A stretch of 64,000 nt of DNA from Nitrospirota bacterium. GTDB taxonomy: Bacteria > Nitrospirota > Nitrospiria > Nitrospirales > Nitrospiraceae. Below, piece after piece: positions 53,424 to 62,313 of the stretch. The notes beneath the pieces are model-generated. The model saw only the letters and a program-made list of their open reading frames with translations. It was not told where the DNA came from and did not search any database. Position 1 is the first letter of the stretch, and each line of letters begins with the position of its first letter. Position numbers and translations under genes: made by a program. The stretch is taken from assembly GCA_030645475.1 (NCBI GenBank), contig JAUSMA010000020.1:1-64000 (forward strand), in the 5' to 3' direction.

Positions 53424-55442
53424 ATGACACGATGCCTGCGGCTGCTCATAAGCCTGCCCTTCCTCCTCTGGCTGCCCGGTTGCAGCGCAGTGCAAGGATT
53501 CTTCGGGCTGCCAGGACCTTCCGCAGCCACGCCCACCAGCCACATGCGGGACTCGGCACTCGATCGACTGGCTCCTACCGTGCGCAAGGACTTCGAGCAA
53601 CTGACGGGATCCCATCATCGAGACCTGATCGCCGCACATGAAACAGTCGAAAAAATTCCGGCCCAATTCAAACGCCGTCTGGCGCTCAAGGCGTTGCAAC
53701 AGCCCTGGGACGGTCTCACCGATTTGGAACATCAAGGGCTCTTATTAGCGGAAATGGCTGAAGGCGGGTCCGTCAATCTTCCAGCCCTCCTCGACCTGTT
53801 AGAAGCCGGCATGGATCGCACCTCTACATTCTACAAGCCTGTCCCTCTGCCGACCACCTCCGCGCGCCGAGACCTCCTGGCCTTCATGGCCGAAAGTTTG
53901 GAACAGGCCTCACTCCATCGAGACAAAGCGCTGACGAATCTCACCGAGGCAGAGCGGCACTTCCTGTTTCTGCATGCCGCGTCGATGGCGAAACACTACA
54001 TCCCGCAGATTTCAAGTCTATCGGAGCAGACGGGCGCTCGGATCAAAGCCGATCTCCGGTTTACCCAACTGCTTGAGGAACAGGTGGATTATGCCAGCCT
54101 CATTGCGGCAGCCCAGGTACTCGCTCGCCTGGCCAATGAGCGCTGGCTGCACCAGGTCGCCGCAGCCTGGACAACGCCCCTCCCCGCGTCCTCCGCTCCG
54201 CACGGCGTGACCGGCGACGTGCTGTTCGTTCAAGAAACATCCTACGGACTGATCGTCATTGGTGGCCCGGGACCCAATTCCTATGAGTTGGGAAAGGGCA
54301 TCGGCCTGATTATCGATGTGGGCGGCAACGATCTCTATCGAGGCATGATTGCCTCATCGACAGACGAAGATCAGGGAAATGCCGTCGTCATCGACCTCAA
54401 CGGAGACGACACCTATGACGGAGCGCCGCTCGGACTGGCTACCGGCAGGCTGGGGGTAGGCCTGTTGATCGATCATGCCGGAGACGATGTCTACCAGCTC
54501 GACATGGGATCGGGAGGCGCGGGATTCGGAGGTCTCGGGATCTTGTTCGACGCGAAGGGCAACGATGTCTATATGGGCAATCGCCTGACCCAGGGCGCAG
54601 CCATTGGGGGACTCGGTCTCTTGCTCGATGCCGCAGGGAACGACCGGTATACCAGCCATGGCTTCGCCATCGGGTTCGGCGGTCCCTTGGGTGTCGGCGC
54701 CGTCATCGACGTCACCGGCGACGACCATTATCAGTGCGGCGGCACCTATCCCAGCGCCTACAATGCCCAAGACGCACCCACGGGAAAGCCCGGCGATCCC
54801 CTCTATCAGTACGACTGCTTCGGACTAGGCGCTGGAGCGGGACAACGGATTCTGACAAAGAAAGTGGAGTGGCAACCGTACAACCTCGCCGGTGGATGGG
54901 GACTCCTGCTGGATATCCAAGGCCAGGATCATTACGAGAGCGCCAACTTTTCGCAAGGGCATGGCTACTTTTTCGGCACCGGCATGAAATTGGACTTAGC
55001 GGGTCACGACGAACATCAGGCCGCTCGGTATGGGCATGGCGCGTCGGCGCACTTCGGAGTCGGCCTCTTCATCGACCATCATGGAGACGATCGCTATGGC
55101 TCCTCCGGCCCCTTCTATAACGGCGGAGTCGCGTGGGATAGCAGCGTGAGCCTGATGATCGATGCCGGCACGGGCCACGACACCTATGCCTTCGACCGCT
55201 CGACCGGTCTTGGGCGAGCCGACTATACAAGTTGGGGGCTCTTCATCGACGAGGGAGGCGCCGACCAATACCAGGCCAAATCCGGGGTGGGAGACTCCTC
55301 GGAGAAAAGTGCGGCAGGCTTCTTTGACCTTGAGGGCAACGACAGCTATACGTTATCCGATCCTTCAATATCGGCCGAGACTCGTCCCGGCGATGGAAAA
55401 CTGTTTTTCTATCCCCAAGGTGGAGTCTTCGTCGATCGCTGA
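53424..55442 (+). CDS. Large lipoprotein with about twelve GxDxY repeats
   Basis: A 672-residue lipoprotein with lipobox WLPGC. The first 260 residues are mainly helical. From about residue 290 to the end there are roughly twelve copies of a 20-40-residue unit whose core is [LVI][IFL]D-x-x-G-[DNGH]-D-x-Y. Examples are LIIDVGGNDLYRG, VVIDLNGDDTYDG, LLIDHAGDDVYQL, ILFDAKGNDVYMG and LFIDHHGDDRYGS. The regular hydrophobic-Asp-Gly-Asp pattern suggests a beta-solenoid or other metal-binding repeat structure on the cell surface or in the periplasm. I know of no named family with certainty. It lies between the methyltransferase gene and lon. Confidence 0.75.
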   Translation: MTRCLRLLISLPFLLWLPGCSAVQGFFGLPGPSAATPTSHMRDSALDRLAPTVRKDFEQLTGSHHRDLIAAHETVEKIPAQFKRRLALKALQQPWDGLTDLEHQGLLLAEMAEGGSVNLPALLDLLEAGMDRTSTFYKPVPLPTTSARRDLLAFMAESLEQASLHRDKALTNLTEAERHFLFLHAASMAKHYIPQISSLSEQTGARIKADLRFTQLLEEQVDYASLIAAAQVLARLANERWLHQVAAAWTTPLPASSAPHGVTGDVLFVQETSYGLIVIGGPGPNSYELGKGIGLIIDVGGNDLYRGMIASSTDEDQGNAVVIDLNGDDTYDGAPLGLATGRLGVGLLIDHAGDDVYQLDMGSGGAGFGGLGILFDAKGNDVYMGNRLTQGAAIGGLGLLLDAAGNDRYTSHGFAIGFGGPLGVGAVIDVTGDDHYQCGGTYPSAYNAQDAPTGKPGDPLYQYDCFGLGAGAGQRILTKKVEWQPYNLAGGWGLLLDIQGQDHYESANFSQGHGYFFGTGMKLDLAGHDEHQAARYGHGASAHFGVGLFIDHHGDDRYGSSGPFYNGGVAWDSSVSLMIDAGTGHDTYAFDRSTGLGRADYTSWGLFIDEGGADQYQAKSGVGDSSEKSAAGFFDLEGNDSYTLSDPSISAETRPGDGKLFFYPQGGVFVDR

Positions 55443-55588
55443 AGATGAACGAATCCTAATCTCCCTCCACGATTTCGACGAGTTGCCAAGACTTCCTCAT
55501 CCCTCCTCTTGACTTCATCTCGACGGACGCTATCTACCGCTTATACATCTCATTTCCTTTCACCGGCCGAGCGAAGGGATCATGCCAT

Positions 55589-57979
55589 ATGAATCATGAA
55601 ACATTGACCGTACAACTACCTGTCCTTCCCATTAAACGCACCGTGCTGTTTCCCGGGATCATGATGCCCTTGACCGTCGGGCGCGAACGGTCCATGGCTG
55701 CCGTCGAGGCAGCGATGAAGACAGAGGAGAAGACGATTCTCGTGGTCGCACAGCGCGATCCCCTGACAGAAGAGCCGGGGCGCGAAGACCTCTACACGAT
55801 CGGCACCAAAGCCATCGTGAAACAAATTGGCCGGTCTGAAAACGGCACCATCCATGCGCTCGTGCAGGGTCTTGAGCGTGTCGCATTGATCAAGGTCGAG
55901 CAGACGACACCCTTTCTGCTCGTCCAGGCCCGGCAGATCGATCGCCCAACCGATGAGGGCACCGAAGTCCAGGCCCTGCATCGGGCTATCCAGGAACTGG
56001 TCACGGACCTGCCTCGCTTGATTCAGGCCCCCGGTATTCAGGAAGCCGCGGCGGCGTTCAGCAACGAGGATAATCCCGTGGCCCTGGCCTATCGCATCGC
56101 CTCACTCATCAATCTCACGGTGCAAGAGGAACAAAAGCTGCTCGAAAGTTCATCCATGATCGAGCTGCTGAGATCGCTCTATGGCGCGCTATCGAAAGAA
56201 ATCCAGATCCTGCAATTGCGGGACAAAATCACCAATGAGGCGTCAGCCAAGATTGGGAAGACCCAACGAGAGTATGTCCTCCGCGAACAATTAAAGGCCA
56301 TTCAGCAGGAACTCGGCGAAGGCGAGGGAGAAGAGAACGAAGTCTCTGAACTGAAGAAGAAAATTCAGGAGGCCGACCTTCCCGACCCAATACGCAAAGA
56401 AGTGGAGCGGGAGATTGCCAAGTTAGCCAAGGTGTCTCCTTCCTCGCCGGACCATCAGGTCCTCAGGACCTATCTCGAACTGGTCATGGAGCTTCCCTGG
56501 AAGAAATCCTCGGAAGACCGTTTAGAGTTGAGCAAGGTTCGTCAGGTCCTGGAAGAGGATCACTACGGCATCAAAGAAGTGAAGGAACGAATCGTCGAGC
56601 ATTTGGCCGTGCTGAAATTAAATCCCACAGCCAAAGCCCCCATCCTCTGCCTCGTCGGACCTCCTGGCGTGGGCAAAACCAGCCTGGGCCAGTCCATTGC
56701 CCGGTCCATGGGACGGACGTTCGAACGTCTCAGCCTGGGTGGAGTGCATGATGAAGGGGAATTACGGGGTCATCGCCGAACCTACGTCGGAGCCCTGCCT
56801 GGACGAATCATTCAGGCGATGCGCCGCGCCGGCGTCAATAACCCCGTCTTGATGTTGGACGAAGTCGACAAGATGGGCCGCGACTTCCGCGGCGATCCGG
56901 CTGCGGCCTTACTGGAGGTTCTGGATCCGGCGCAGAATCATACATTCCGCGATCATTACCTGGATCTCCCGTTCGATCTGTCCAAGGTGTTCTTCATTAC
57001 GACCGCCAATACGCTGGATACGATCAGCCAGCCGCTACTCGACCGGATGGAAATCATCCGGCTTCAGGGATATAGCGAGCGGGAGAAGGCAGAGATCGCC
57101 ATTCGCTACCTCTGGCCGCGACGGCTCAAGGAGGCAGGCTTAGATGCAACCCAAGCCCTGCTGTCGGATGAGGTCTTGAATCTCGTCATCAGCCGATACA
57201 CGCGTGAGGCCGGCGTGCGCCAACTCGAACAGATGCTCGGTCGCCTGACCAGAAAGGTTGCGCTGACATTCGCGGAGCTTTCAGAGGGTCAGGAGCGAGT
57301 CCCTGTGTCCATTCAGCCGACCGTCCTTCCCGATTGGCTCGGCTCCGAGCGTTTCATGCCGGAAGAAGCGCGCAAGGTCTTGCCGCCTGGCGTGGCCACA
57401 GGGCTAGCCTGGACTCCGAGTGGTGGAGATGTCCTCTATATCGAGACCACCTTGCTCCCCGGCAGCCATGAACTGACGATCACCGGTCAATTGGGAGACG
57501 TCATGCAGGAATCTGCCCGCGCAGCGCGAAGCTACCTCTGGTCCCATGCGGAAAGCATGGGACTCGATATCTCCCGCTTCAAGCGGAACGGATTGCATAT
57601 CCATGTGCCATCCGGTGCCATCCCGAAAGACGGACCATCGGCCGGTATCACCATGGCCACCGCACTCGCATCGTCCTATAGCGGGAAAGCGGTGCGGAGC
57701 GACACAGCCATGACCGGCGAAATCAGTCTGAGCGGATTAGTGCTGCCGGTCGGCGGGATTAAAGAAAAGGTGCTGGCAGCCCATCGCGCCGGCATCAGAC
57801 GCATCATCCTGCCAAAAGCGAACGAGAAGGACCTGAAAGAGGTACCGCAGGAAGTACGCAATGAGCTGACCTTCATCCTAGCCGAACGCATTGAAGAAGT
57901 GCTCCCGGCGGCATTCAATCAGGATGCACCGGCGAGAGCAGAACGGGACGAGCCGTTAGCGACTTCCACCGCTTCGTAA
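55589..57979 (+). CDS. lon: ATP-dependent protease Lon
   Basis: A 796-residue Lon-A protease degrading misfolded and short-lived regulatory proteins. The N-terminal substrate domain opens LTVQLPVLPIKRTVLFPGIMMPL. The AAA module has Walker A GPPGVGKTS, Walker B PVLMLDEVDKMG and sensor residues. The protease domain has the catalytic serine in KDGPSAGITMATAL and the catalytic lysine in GIKEKVLAAHRAG. Length is typical. A GAAGGGATC stretch lies before the ATG. No heat-shock element such as CIRCE is visible in the 146-base upstream spacer. Lon would also degrade antitoxins of the nearby toxin systems. Confidence 0.97.
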   Translation: MNHETLTVQLPVLPIKRTVLFPGIMMPLTVGRERSMAAVEAAMKTEEKTILVVAQRDPLTEEPGREDLYTIGTKAIVKQIGRSENGTIHALVQGLERVALIKVEQTTPFLLVQARQIDRPTDEGTEVQALHRAIQELVTDLPRLIQAPGIQEAAAAFSNEDNPVALAYRIASLINLTVQEEQKLLESSSMIELLRSLYGALSKEIQILQLRDKITNEASAKIGKTQREYVLREQLKAIQQELGEGEGEENEVSELKKKIQEADLPDPIRKEVEREIAKLAKVSPSSPDHQVLRTYLELVMELPWKKSSEDRLELSKVRQVLEEDHYGIKEVKERIVEHLAVLKLNPTAKAPILCLVGPPGVGKTSLGQSIARSMGRTFERLSLGGVHDEGELRGHRRTYVGALPGRIIQAMRRAGVNNPVLMLDEVDKMGRDFRGDPAAALLEVLDPAQNHTFRDHYLDLPFDLSKVFFITTANTLDTISQPLLDRMEIIRLQGYSEREKAEIAIRYLWPRRLKEAGLDATQALLSDEVLNLVISRYTREAGVRQLEQMLGRLTRKVALTFAELSEGQERVPVSIQPTVLPDWLGSERFMPEEARKVLPPGVATGLAWTPSGGDVLYIETTLLPGSHELTITGQLGDVMQESARAARSYLWSHAESMGLDISRFKRNGLHIHVPSGAIPKDGPSAGITMATALASSYSGKAVRSDTAMTGEISLSGLVLPVGGIKEKVLAAHRAGIRRIILPKANEKDLKEVPQEVRNELTFILAERIEEVLPAAFNQDAPARAERDEPLATSTAS

Positions 57980-57987
57980 ACTCATGA

Positions 57988-58010
57988 GGCCCCGGCGCAA
58001 CGCCGGGGCC
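57988..58010 (+). terminator. Perfect GC hairpin after lon
   Basis: GGCCCCGGCG-CAA-CGCCGGGGCC is a perfect 10-pair stem with a three-base loop, nine bases after the lon stop. No T-run follows, so it may be a factor-dependent terminator or a 3'-end stabiliser. Confidence 0.75.
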
Positions 58011-58080
58011 TACCCTATTGGCTTAGGTACTCCCCCTCAACTTTCCTTCGGTATTCCCCGCTCAATTCAAACAATGGTGG

Positions 58081-58570
58081 GGAGCGGCCTGGTGCCCTCC
58101 TTGCTCGCAGAACAGAGGACGGGATGGAGCCTGATGATCTTCTGTGCTCGCGCAACGCGTGGGAGGAGAAGGGTAGCCTGGTCGTCCTCCTGCTCGCGGA
58201 ACGCGCACGATCAGAATGTGCTCGTTCGACGCGCGCAATCGAGGATCGACCAGCCCACCCTTTGAGAGAGAAACGAGCGAGCTTGGAGGGAGCACGATAT
58301 CGTTGGACGCGCGCAGTGGAAGATCAATCAGCCCCCATCCCTAAAGAGGGACAAGCAAGCTTGGAGGAAACATCTATATCGTCCGATGAGCGCAGTTGAG
58401 GGCAACCTTAGCCACTCCACTATAAGATGTGGGGGGAGGAAGAAAAGAGTCGCGTGACCTGGCGATTCCCTGTTCTCGCGCAACGCGCGGGCGCGGACTC
58501 CCTCGTTGGACGCGCGCACGATGGGAACCAGCCAGGCGACCCTCTGATCATGGAGAGTCAGATGGAAATA
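58081..58570. repeat. Degenerate repeat block downstream of lon
   Basis: Between lon and the Xre-ImmA gene, a 735-base gap holds no believable gene. It is built from degenerate direct repeats. The clearest has a 78-79-base period with units starting at 58223, 58301 and 58380 (CGTT[C/G]GACGCGCGCA and a shared AAGC[A/T]TGGAGG-type end). A further partial copy is at 58504. A second motif, TGCTCGCGCAACGCG and variants, recurs at 58102, 58145, 58191 and 58472. These form the left edge of an accessory island. Confidence 0.65.
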
Positions 58571-58714
58571 GCGTCTGTCAAATTGCCCTCAGGGGCATAG
58601 ACCGGCTGCCAAGGAAAACGTAGAATGGCCATGCTTCTTTGTACCTGTTTCGAAAAAACAGACTCGTGACAGAGGCTTTCCCTCCAAGACAGCCAAGAAG
58701 GATGCCAAAGACCC

Positions 58715-59860
58715 ATGGCCATTGATCTTCAGATCCTGGGCTCGAAACTGCGAAGATACAGAGACCAAGTTGCAGCGTCGCTGGGCGACGTATCGACCGC
58801 AACGGGGATACCGCAGCAATTATTGAAGGACTATGAGGATGCCTGCCGGGAGCCAACGGGAGATGAGATATTAATTCTGGCCGATTACTACAAATGCGAC
58901 TACAAGTTTTTCATTTCAAATGAGCAACTGGCTGCTTTTGAGCAAACCGAAACACTTTTCAGAAAATATTCAGCTGAACTATCAAGAGAAGATAGGTGGG
59001 CCATTCTTGAGTTTCTGTTTCTCTGTGATTCAGAGGAATTCTTAATGAGCAACCTATCCTCAAAAAACCGAGTTCCTTTCACCTTCAGAAAGAGCGGGTC
59101 ATATTTCAAAGCCCATGGAATTGAGGCTGCGGCCTCTTTAAGGCGTCACCTGGAATACAGTGACAAAAAAGTTGGAATGGACGTATATGATGATTTTCGC
59201 TCCATTGGCTTTCACGTATTCCGGCGACATCTAGCAAATTCCTCCATATCTGGCTTGTGCATTCGCCATCCAAAAGCCGGGATGTGCCTACTCGTCAACT
59301 ATACCGAAGATGTCTACCGGCAACGCTTCACCGCCGCCCATGAAGCTGCACATGCAATCCTTGATGACGACCAAGACTTCGTCGTCTCTTTTTCAGGGGA
59401 AAAGAATGATCTATCAGAAATACGCGCTAATACTTTCGCCTCAAGATACCTCATGCCTCCAGAATTCTTGAGGCAGATTCCCCTGTCAGGCCAATGGGAT
59501 ACCCAGAAAGCCAGAGAGTGGGCTAGCAAGCTGAAGGTGAGTACCGAAGCATTGGCTTATGCGCTCAAGGATGCCAATCTCATTTCCGAACATCAGGTGG
59601 GTACGATTAAAGCTACAAAGGTAGCTTCGGATGCGAAGGTAGACCCTGAACTTCCCGCTAATCTCTCCCCGCGAGCTCACCAACGCCGTGCAGAATTGCT
59701 AAGTCGAGGATTGTCCATGCACTATGTCGAGCTATGTTTCGACGGTTACGAGAGGGGATTGGTATCCTCTGGGCGACTGAGCGAAATGCTTCTACTGAGC
59801 GATAATGAACTCCCACTCGTCGCGGAGCTTTATGGAAGGCACCTGCTCCATGGCGATTAA
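58715..59860 (+). CDS. Xre-HTH / ImmA-IrrE zinc peptidase fusion
   Basis: A 381-residue protein. The N-terminal 70 residues form an Xre-type HTH (LGSKLRRYRDQVAASLGDVSTATGIPQQ). The middle-to-C-terminal part is an ImmA/IrrE metallopeptidase with the HExxH motif in TAAHEAAHAILDDD and a following LSEIRANTFASRYLMP glutamate helix. Such proteins often cleave a partner repressor or serve as antitoxin-like components. It overlaps the next, PIN-like gene by 11 bases. Codon use is more A/T-rich than in lon, suggesting transfer. Confidence 0.88.
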   Translation: MAIDLQILGSKLRRYRDQVAASLGDVSTATGIPQQLLKDYEDACREPTGDEILILADYYKCDYKFFISNEQLAAFEQTETLFRKYSAELSREDRWAILEFLFLCDSEEFLMSNLSSKNRVPFTFRKSGSYFKAHGIEAAASLRRHLEYSDKKVGMDVYDDFRSIGFHVFRRHLANSSISGLCIRHPKAGMCLLVNYTEDVYRQRFTAAHEAAHAILDDDQDFVVSFSGEKNDLSEIRANTFASRYLMPPEFLRQIPLSGQWDTQKAREWASKLKVSTEALAYALKDANLISEHQVGTIKATKVASDAKVDPELPANLSPRAHQRRAELLSRGLSMHYVELCFDGYERGLVSSGRLSEMLLLSDNELPLVAELYGRHLLHGD

Positions 59861-60437
59861 TGTTTCAGTATTTCATCCCTACAACGTAATTGATACATGC
59901 GCAATATGGAATGTGCTCTCATCCCCAATGCTGTATGCAACGGCACGGACAGCTGGGTGCAGCTTCTACTTGTCCCAGTTTGTCCTCTACGAGTGTCTCC
60001 ACAAACCGCGGCAGCCATCGACGCATGGGCCTATCCTCCAGAAACGCCTAAGACAGGAGCAATCAAAAGGGGACTTCAAAGCCTATCGTTTAAGCATTGA
60101 AGACCTACAGGATACCGGGGTGCTTGAAAACAGACTCCGATTGGGCAAGGGAGAATTGTCCTCGATTGCATTGGCGAAAAAGATCAATCAGGCTTTTCTT
60201 ACGGACGACCAAAAAGCACGAAAATTTGCAGAAACAATTATGACTGGCAGGGTACAGACAACGCCTCATCTATTCGGATGGCTTTTCTTTACCGGACGGC
60301 TAACGGATGGAGATAAGGGCACGATCATTACGGACCACAGGTCACTCGAAGGCAATCTTTCACCTTATTTTGAGGCCATCTATACGGAAAGTCTCCGATG
60401 TCAATTAATGCATCGCCGCGCAGCTGCAACTTCTTGA
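59850..60437 (+). CDS. PIN-like domain protein (putative toxin)
   Basis: A 195-residue protein from ATG 59850, overlapping the Xre-ImmA stop. It shows a PIN nuclease pattern: YNVIDTCAIWNVL with Asp15, GKGELSSIALAKK with Glu102 and FLTDDQKARKFA with Asp119/Asp120. The order and spacing (D ... E ... D) match PIN-domain RNases. Together with the overlapping Xre/ImmA gene it looks like a toxin-antitoxin-type pair. An upstream ATG at 59832 is also in frame. Confidence 0.75.
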   Translation: MAINVSVFHPYNVIDTCAIWNVLSSPMLYATARTAGCSFYLSQFVLYECLHKPRQPSTHGPILQKRLRQEQSKGDFKAYRLSIEDLQDTGVLENRLRLGKGELSSIALAKKINQAFLTDDQKARKFAETIMTGRVQTTPHLFGWLFFTGRLTDGDKGTIITDHRSLEGNLSPYFEAIYTESLRCQLMHRRAAATS

Positions 60438-60585
60438 TTGGAGACAGCTAAGATTCTCCCTTTGATATTCTAGATCGCGGAAGGAAAAGCCAGGGCATTC
60501 TGAATTTTGAGAAGTGACCGAACCCGTAGAACCATTTCCTGGCACGTGGTAGGCCGCTCCTTAATCAATCTCGTGGGCAGGCATC

Positions 60586-61227
60586 ATGGCAAATATTGAT
60601 CCAAACCTCCTGTTCTTCGGAAACTGGGTCGATGCTTCCTCCCGAATTGAGGACATTGAGAAATTTTTAGAACTTACAGATTCTGCCTTCCAGCGGGAAC
60701 TAAAGTGGTTGGATGAGGAAGGCCACGTTGACCTCGACATCGAGTTCGTCCCACTCTTCGCCGAGACACTACCACCAATCCTATACATGTCCGCCGTCAT
60801 CGCGGCTGCGTCAGTACTAGAGCAAGAACTACGAGGCATCTCCCATGCGCTTCGGGAAACGTTGAAACTGCCACTATCATTCAACGACATATCAGGCTCG
60901 GTAATTGAACGTTTCCGGAAGTACGCCATCGGTCTAGCGGGCTTACCTGTGAACCTGCAAGAACCTGAATGGCAGGATATCCTTGCGGTCTATGAGATTC
61001 GGAACTGCTTGGTACACGCTGGAGGCGAGCTCCGCGCGTTCGCAAAAGCAGACGCAATTCGCTCCTTTGCTCATCGGCGCCAACTAACCATGTGCCAAGA
61101 CCATAGGCTCACACTCGAAGAAAAAACCGCCAAGACTATTGCACGCATCATTTACTCATTTCTCGAAGAAGTATATGAGGCAGCTCTCGTGAAGTTTCCC
61201 GGCCATTACGGTAAGCGAAAGCGATAA
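60586..61227 (+). CDS. HEPN-like protein
   Basis: A 213-residue mostly helical protein. Residues 137-146 read YEIRNCLVHAGG, giving the R-x4-H signature (Arg139, His144) of HEPN RNase-type domains. It is preceded by a helical core (MSAVIAAASVLEQELRGISHALRE). HEPN domains often act as toxins or defence effectors that cut RNA. Other explanations of the RN-x-x-x-H motif, such as non-enzymatic HEPN relatives, are possible. It stands alone, 148 bases after the PIN-like gene, and no minimal nucleotidyltransferase (MNT) partner is seen. Confidence 0.65.
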   Translation: MANIDPNLLFFGNWVDASSRIEDIEKFLELTDSAFQRELKWLDEEGHVDLDIEFVPLFAETLPPILYMSAVIAAASVLEQELRGISHALRETLKLPLSFNDISGSVIERFRKYAIGLAGLPVNLQEPEWQDILAVYEIRNCLVHAGGELRAFAKADAIRSFAHRRQLTMCQDHRLTLEEKTAKTIARIIYSFLEEVYEAALVKFPGHYGKRKR

Positions 61228-61310
61228 CAAGGGAGGGCAAAGGTGTCAGAAACCATTTCGCGGCGCGTGACGGTCCCAGGGAATTGGAAAAGAGGGCGCG
61301 AGCACAGCCC

Positions 61311-61745
61311 ATGACTGATGTGTATAACCTGCAACGCTTTCTTGACGCGCAAGAGCGCGTCTATGACGCAGTCCTTGGTGAGCTACGAGCTGGAAGAAAG
61401 TCCAGTCACTGGATCTGGTTCATCTTTCCGCAGGTCACAGGTCTTGGTCACAGTGGAACGGCCCAGAAGTTCGCCATTACCTCTCTCGACGAAGCCAAGG
61501 CCTATCTGCAGCACCCAATCCTAGGCCCAAGGCTCAGAGAATGTACGCAGCTTTCCATCACAGTAGACGGGCGCAGCGCTGAAGAGATCTTCTCCTCCCC
61601 CGACAATCTGAAATTCCGGTCATGCCTGACCTTGTTCATGACCGCGACCACCGACAACAAGGTCTTCAAAGATGCCCTTCTCAAGTATTTTGACGGCAAG
61701 CCTGACACAGTGACCCTCGATATCCTGGCACATGGAACTTCTTAG
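61311..61745 (+). CDS. DUF1810-family protein
   Basis: A 144-residue cytoplasmic protein. The segments NLQRFLDAQERVYDAVLGELRAGRKSSHWIWFIFPQ, with the HWIWFIFPQ signature, then ITSLDEAKAYLQHPILGPRLREC and SCLTLFMTAT, match the DUF1810 (PF08837) family. The family is found widely in bacteria and fungi, and its biochemical function is not established. I used ATG 61311; no good ribosome site is present. Its stop is 12 bases before a tandem repeat block. Confidence 0.87.
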   Translation: MTDVYNLQRFLDAQERVYDAVLGELRAGRKSSHWIWFIFPQVTGLGHSGTAQKFAITSLDEAKAYLQHPILGPRLRECTQLSITVDGRSAEEIFSSPDNLKFRSCLTLFMTATTDNKVFKDALLKYFDGKPDTVTLDILAHGTS

Positions 61746-61757
61746 CCTCACATCACT

Positions 61758-62217
61758 TGCGGGGCTGAGGCTTAGCGCGAACGTCACTGGAGGAGCAGGG
61801 CCCCGGTTCTTTCTTCTCTCCTTCCCAAGTGCGGCGGAGACGGTTGCTCCATCTGCGACTTGCGCGAGCACGATCGATCCCTGAAACTCTCTCTCCCAAT
61901 GCGGGGCTGGGGCTCAGCGCGAACGTTACCGAAGAAGCGGGACCCCACGATTCTTTCTTTCCTCCTTTCCCAAATGCGGCGGAGACGGTTGCTCCATCTG
62001 CGACTTGCACGAGCCCGAATCCCTGCAACCCTCTCTTCCAGTGCGGGGCTGGGGCGCAGCGCGAACGTCACCGGAGGAGCGGGGCCCCATCGAGGCTCCG
62101 CTGAGAAGGAAAGCGGAAACTGACCGAGTCCCGAGGGAATTTCCGAAGGCTGCCGCTCAGCGGAGCCCGATAGGGTCGCTCCGGGAGGTGCGAGAGCAGT
62201 TGAGCCCCAGCCCCGCA
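61758..62217. repeat. 142-bp tandem repeat with terminal nested inverted repeats
   Basis: Two full units start at 61758 and 61900, and a partial third starts at 62042; the period is exactly 142 bases. Each unit begins TGCGGGGCTGRGGC. The third unit turns into a nested palindrome. TGCGGGGCTGGGGC (62042-62055) pairs with 62204-62217, and GGCTCCGCTGAG (62094-62105) pairs perfectly with 62156-62167. Open frames through this block run on both strands and are repeat artefacts. It marks the right edge of the accessory island. Confidence 0.9.
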
Positions 62218-62313
62218 TCCACTCGTCTTGCCCTTCCGTAAGTCTCTATGTAAGGATTGTCCGTCCGAATCGACTGATTGGCCATACGCCCCTACAAGAA
62301 AGGGAGATCATCC

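Noticed and set aside
58081-58570. Possible CRISPR array downstream of lon
   Set aside because: The repeats are about 78 bases, degenerate, and have no constant short repeat with unique spacers; no cas gene is nearby.
61753-62241. Several long open frames on both strands
   Set aside because: They arise from the 142-base tandem repeat, which is not divisible into a stable frame and is open by composition.
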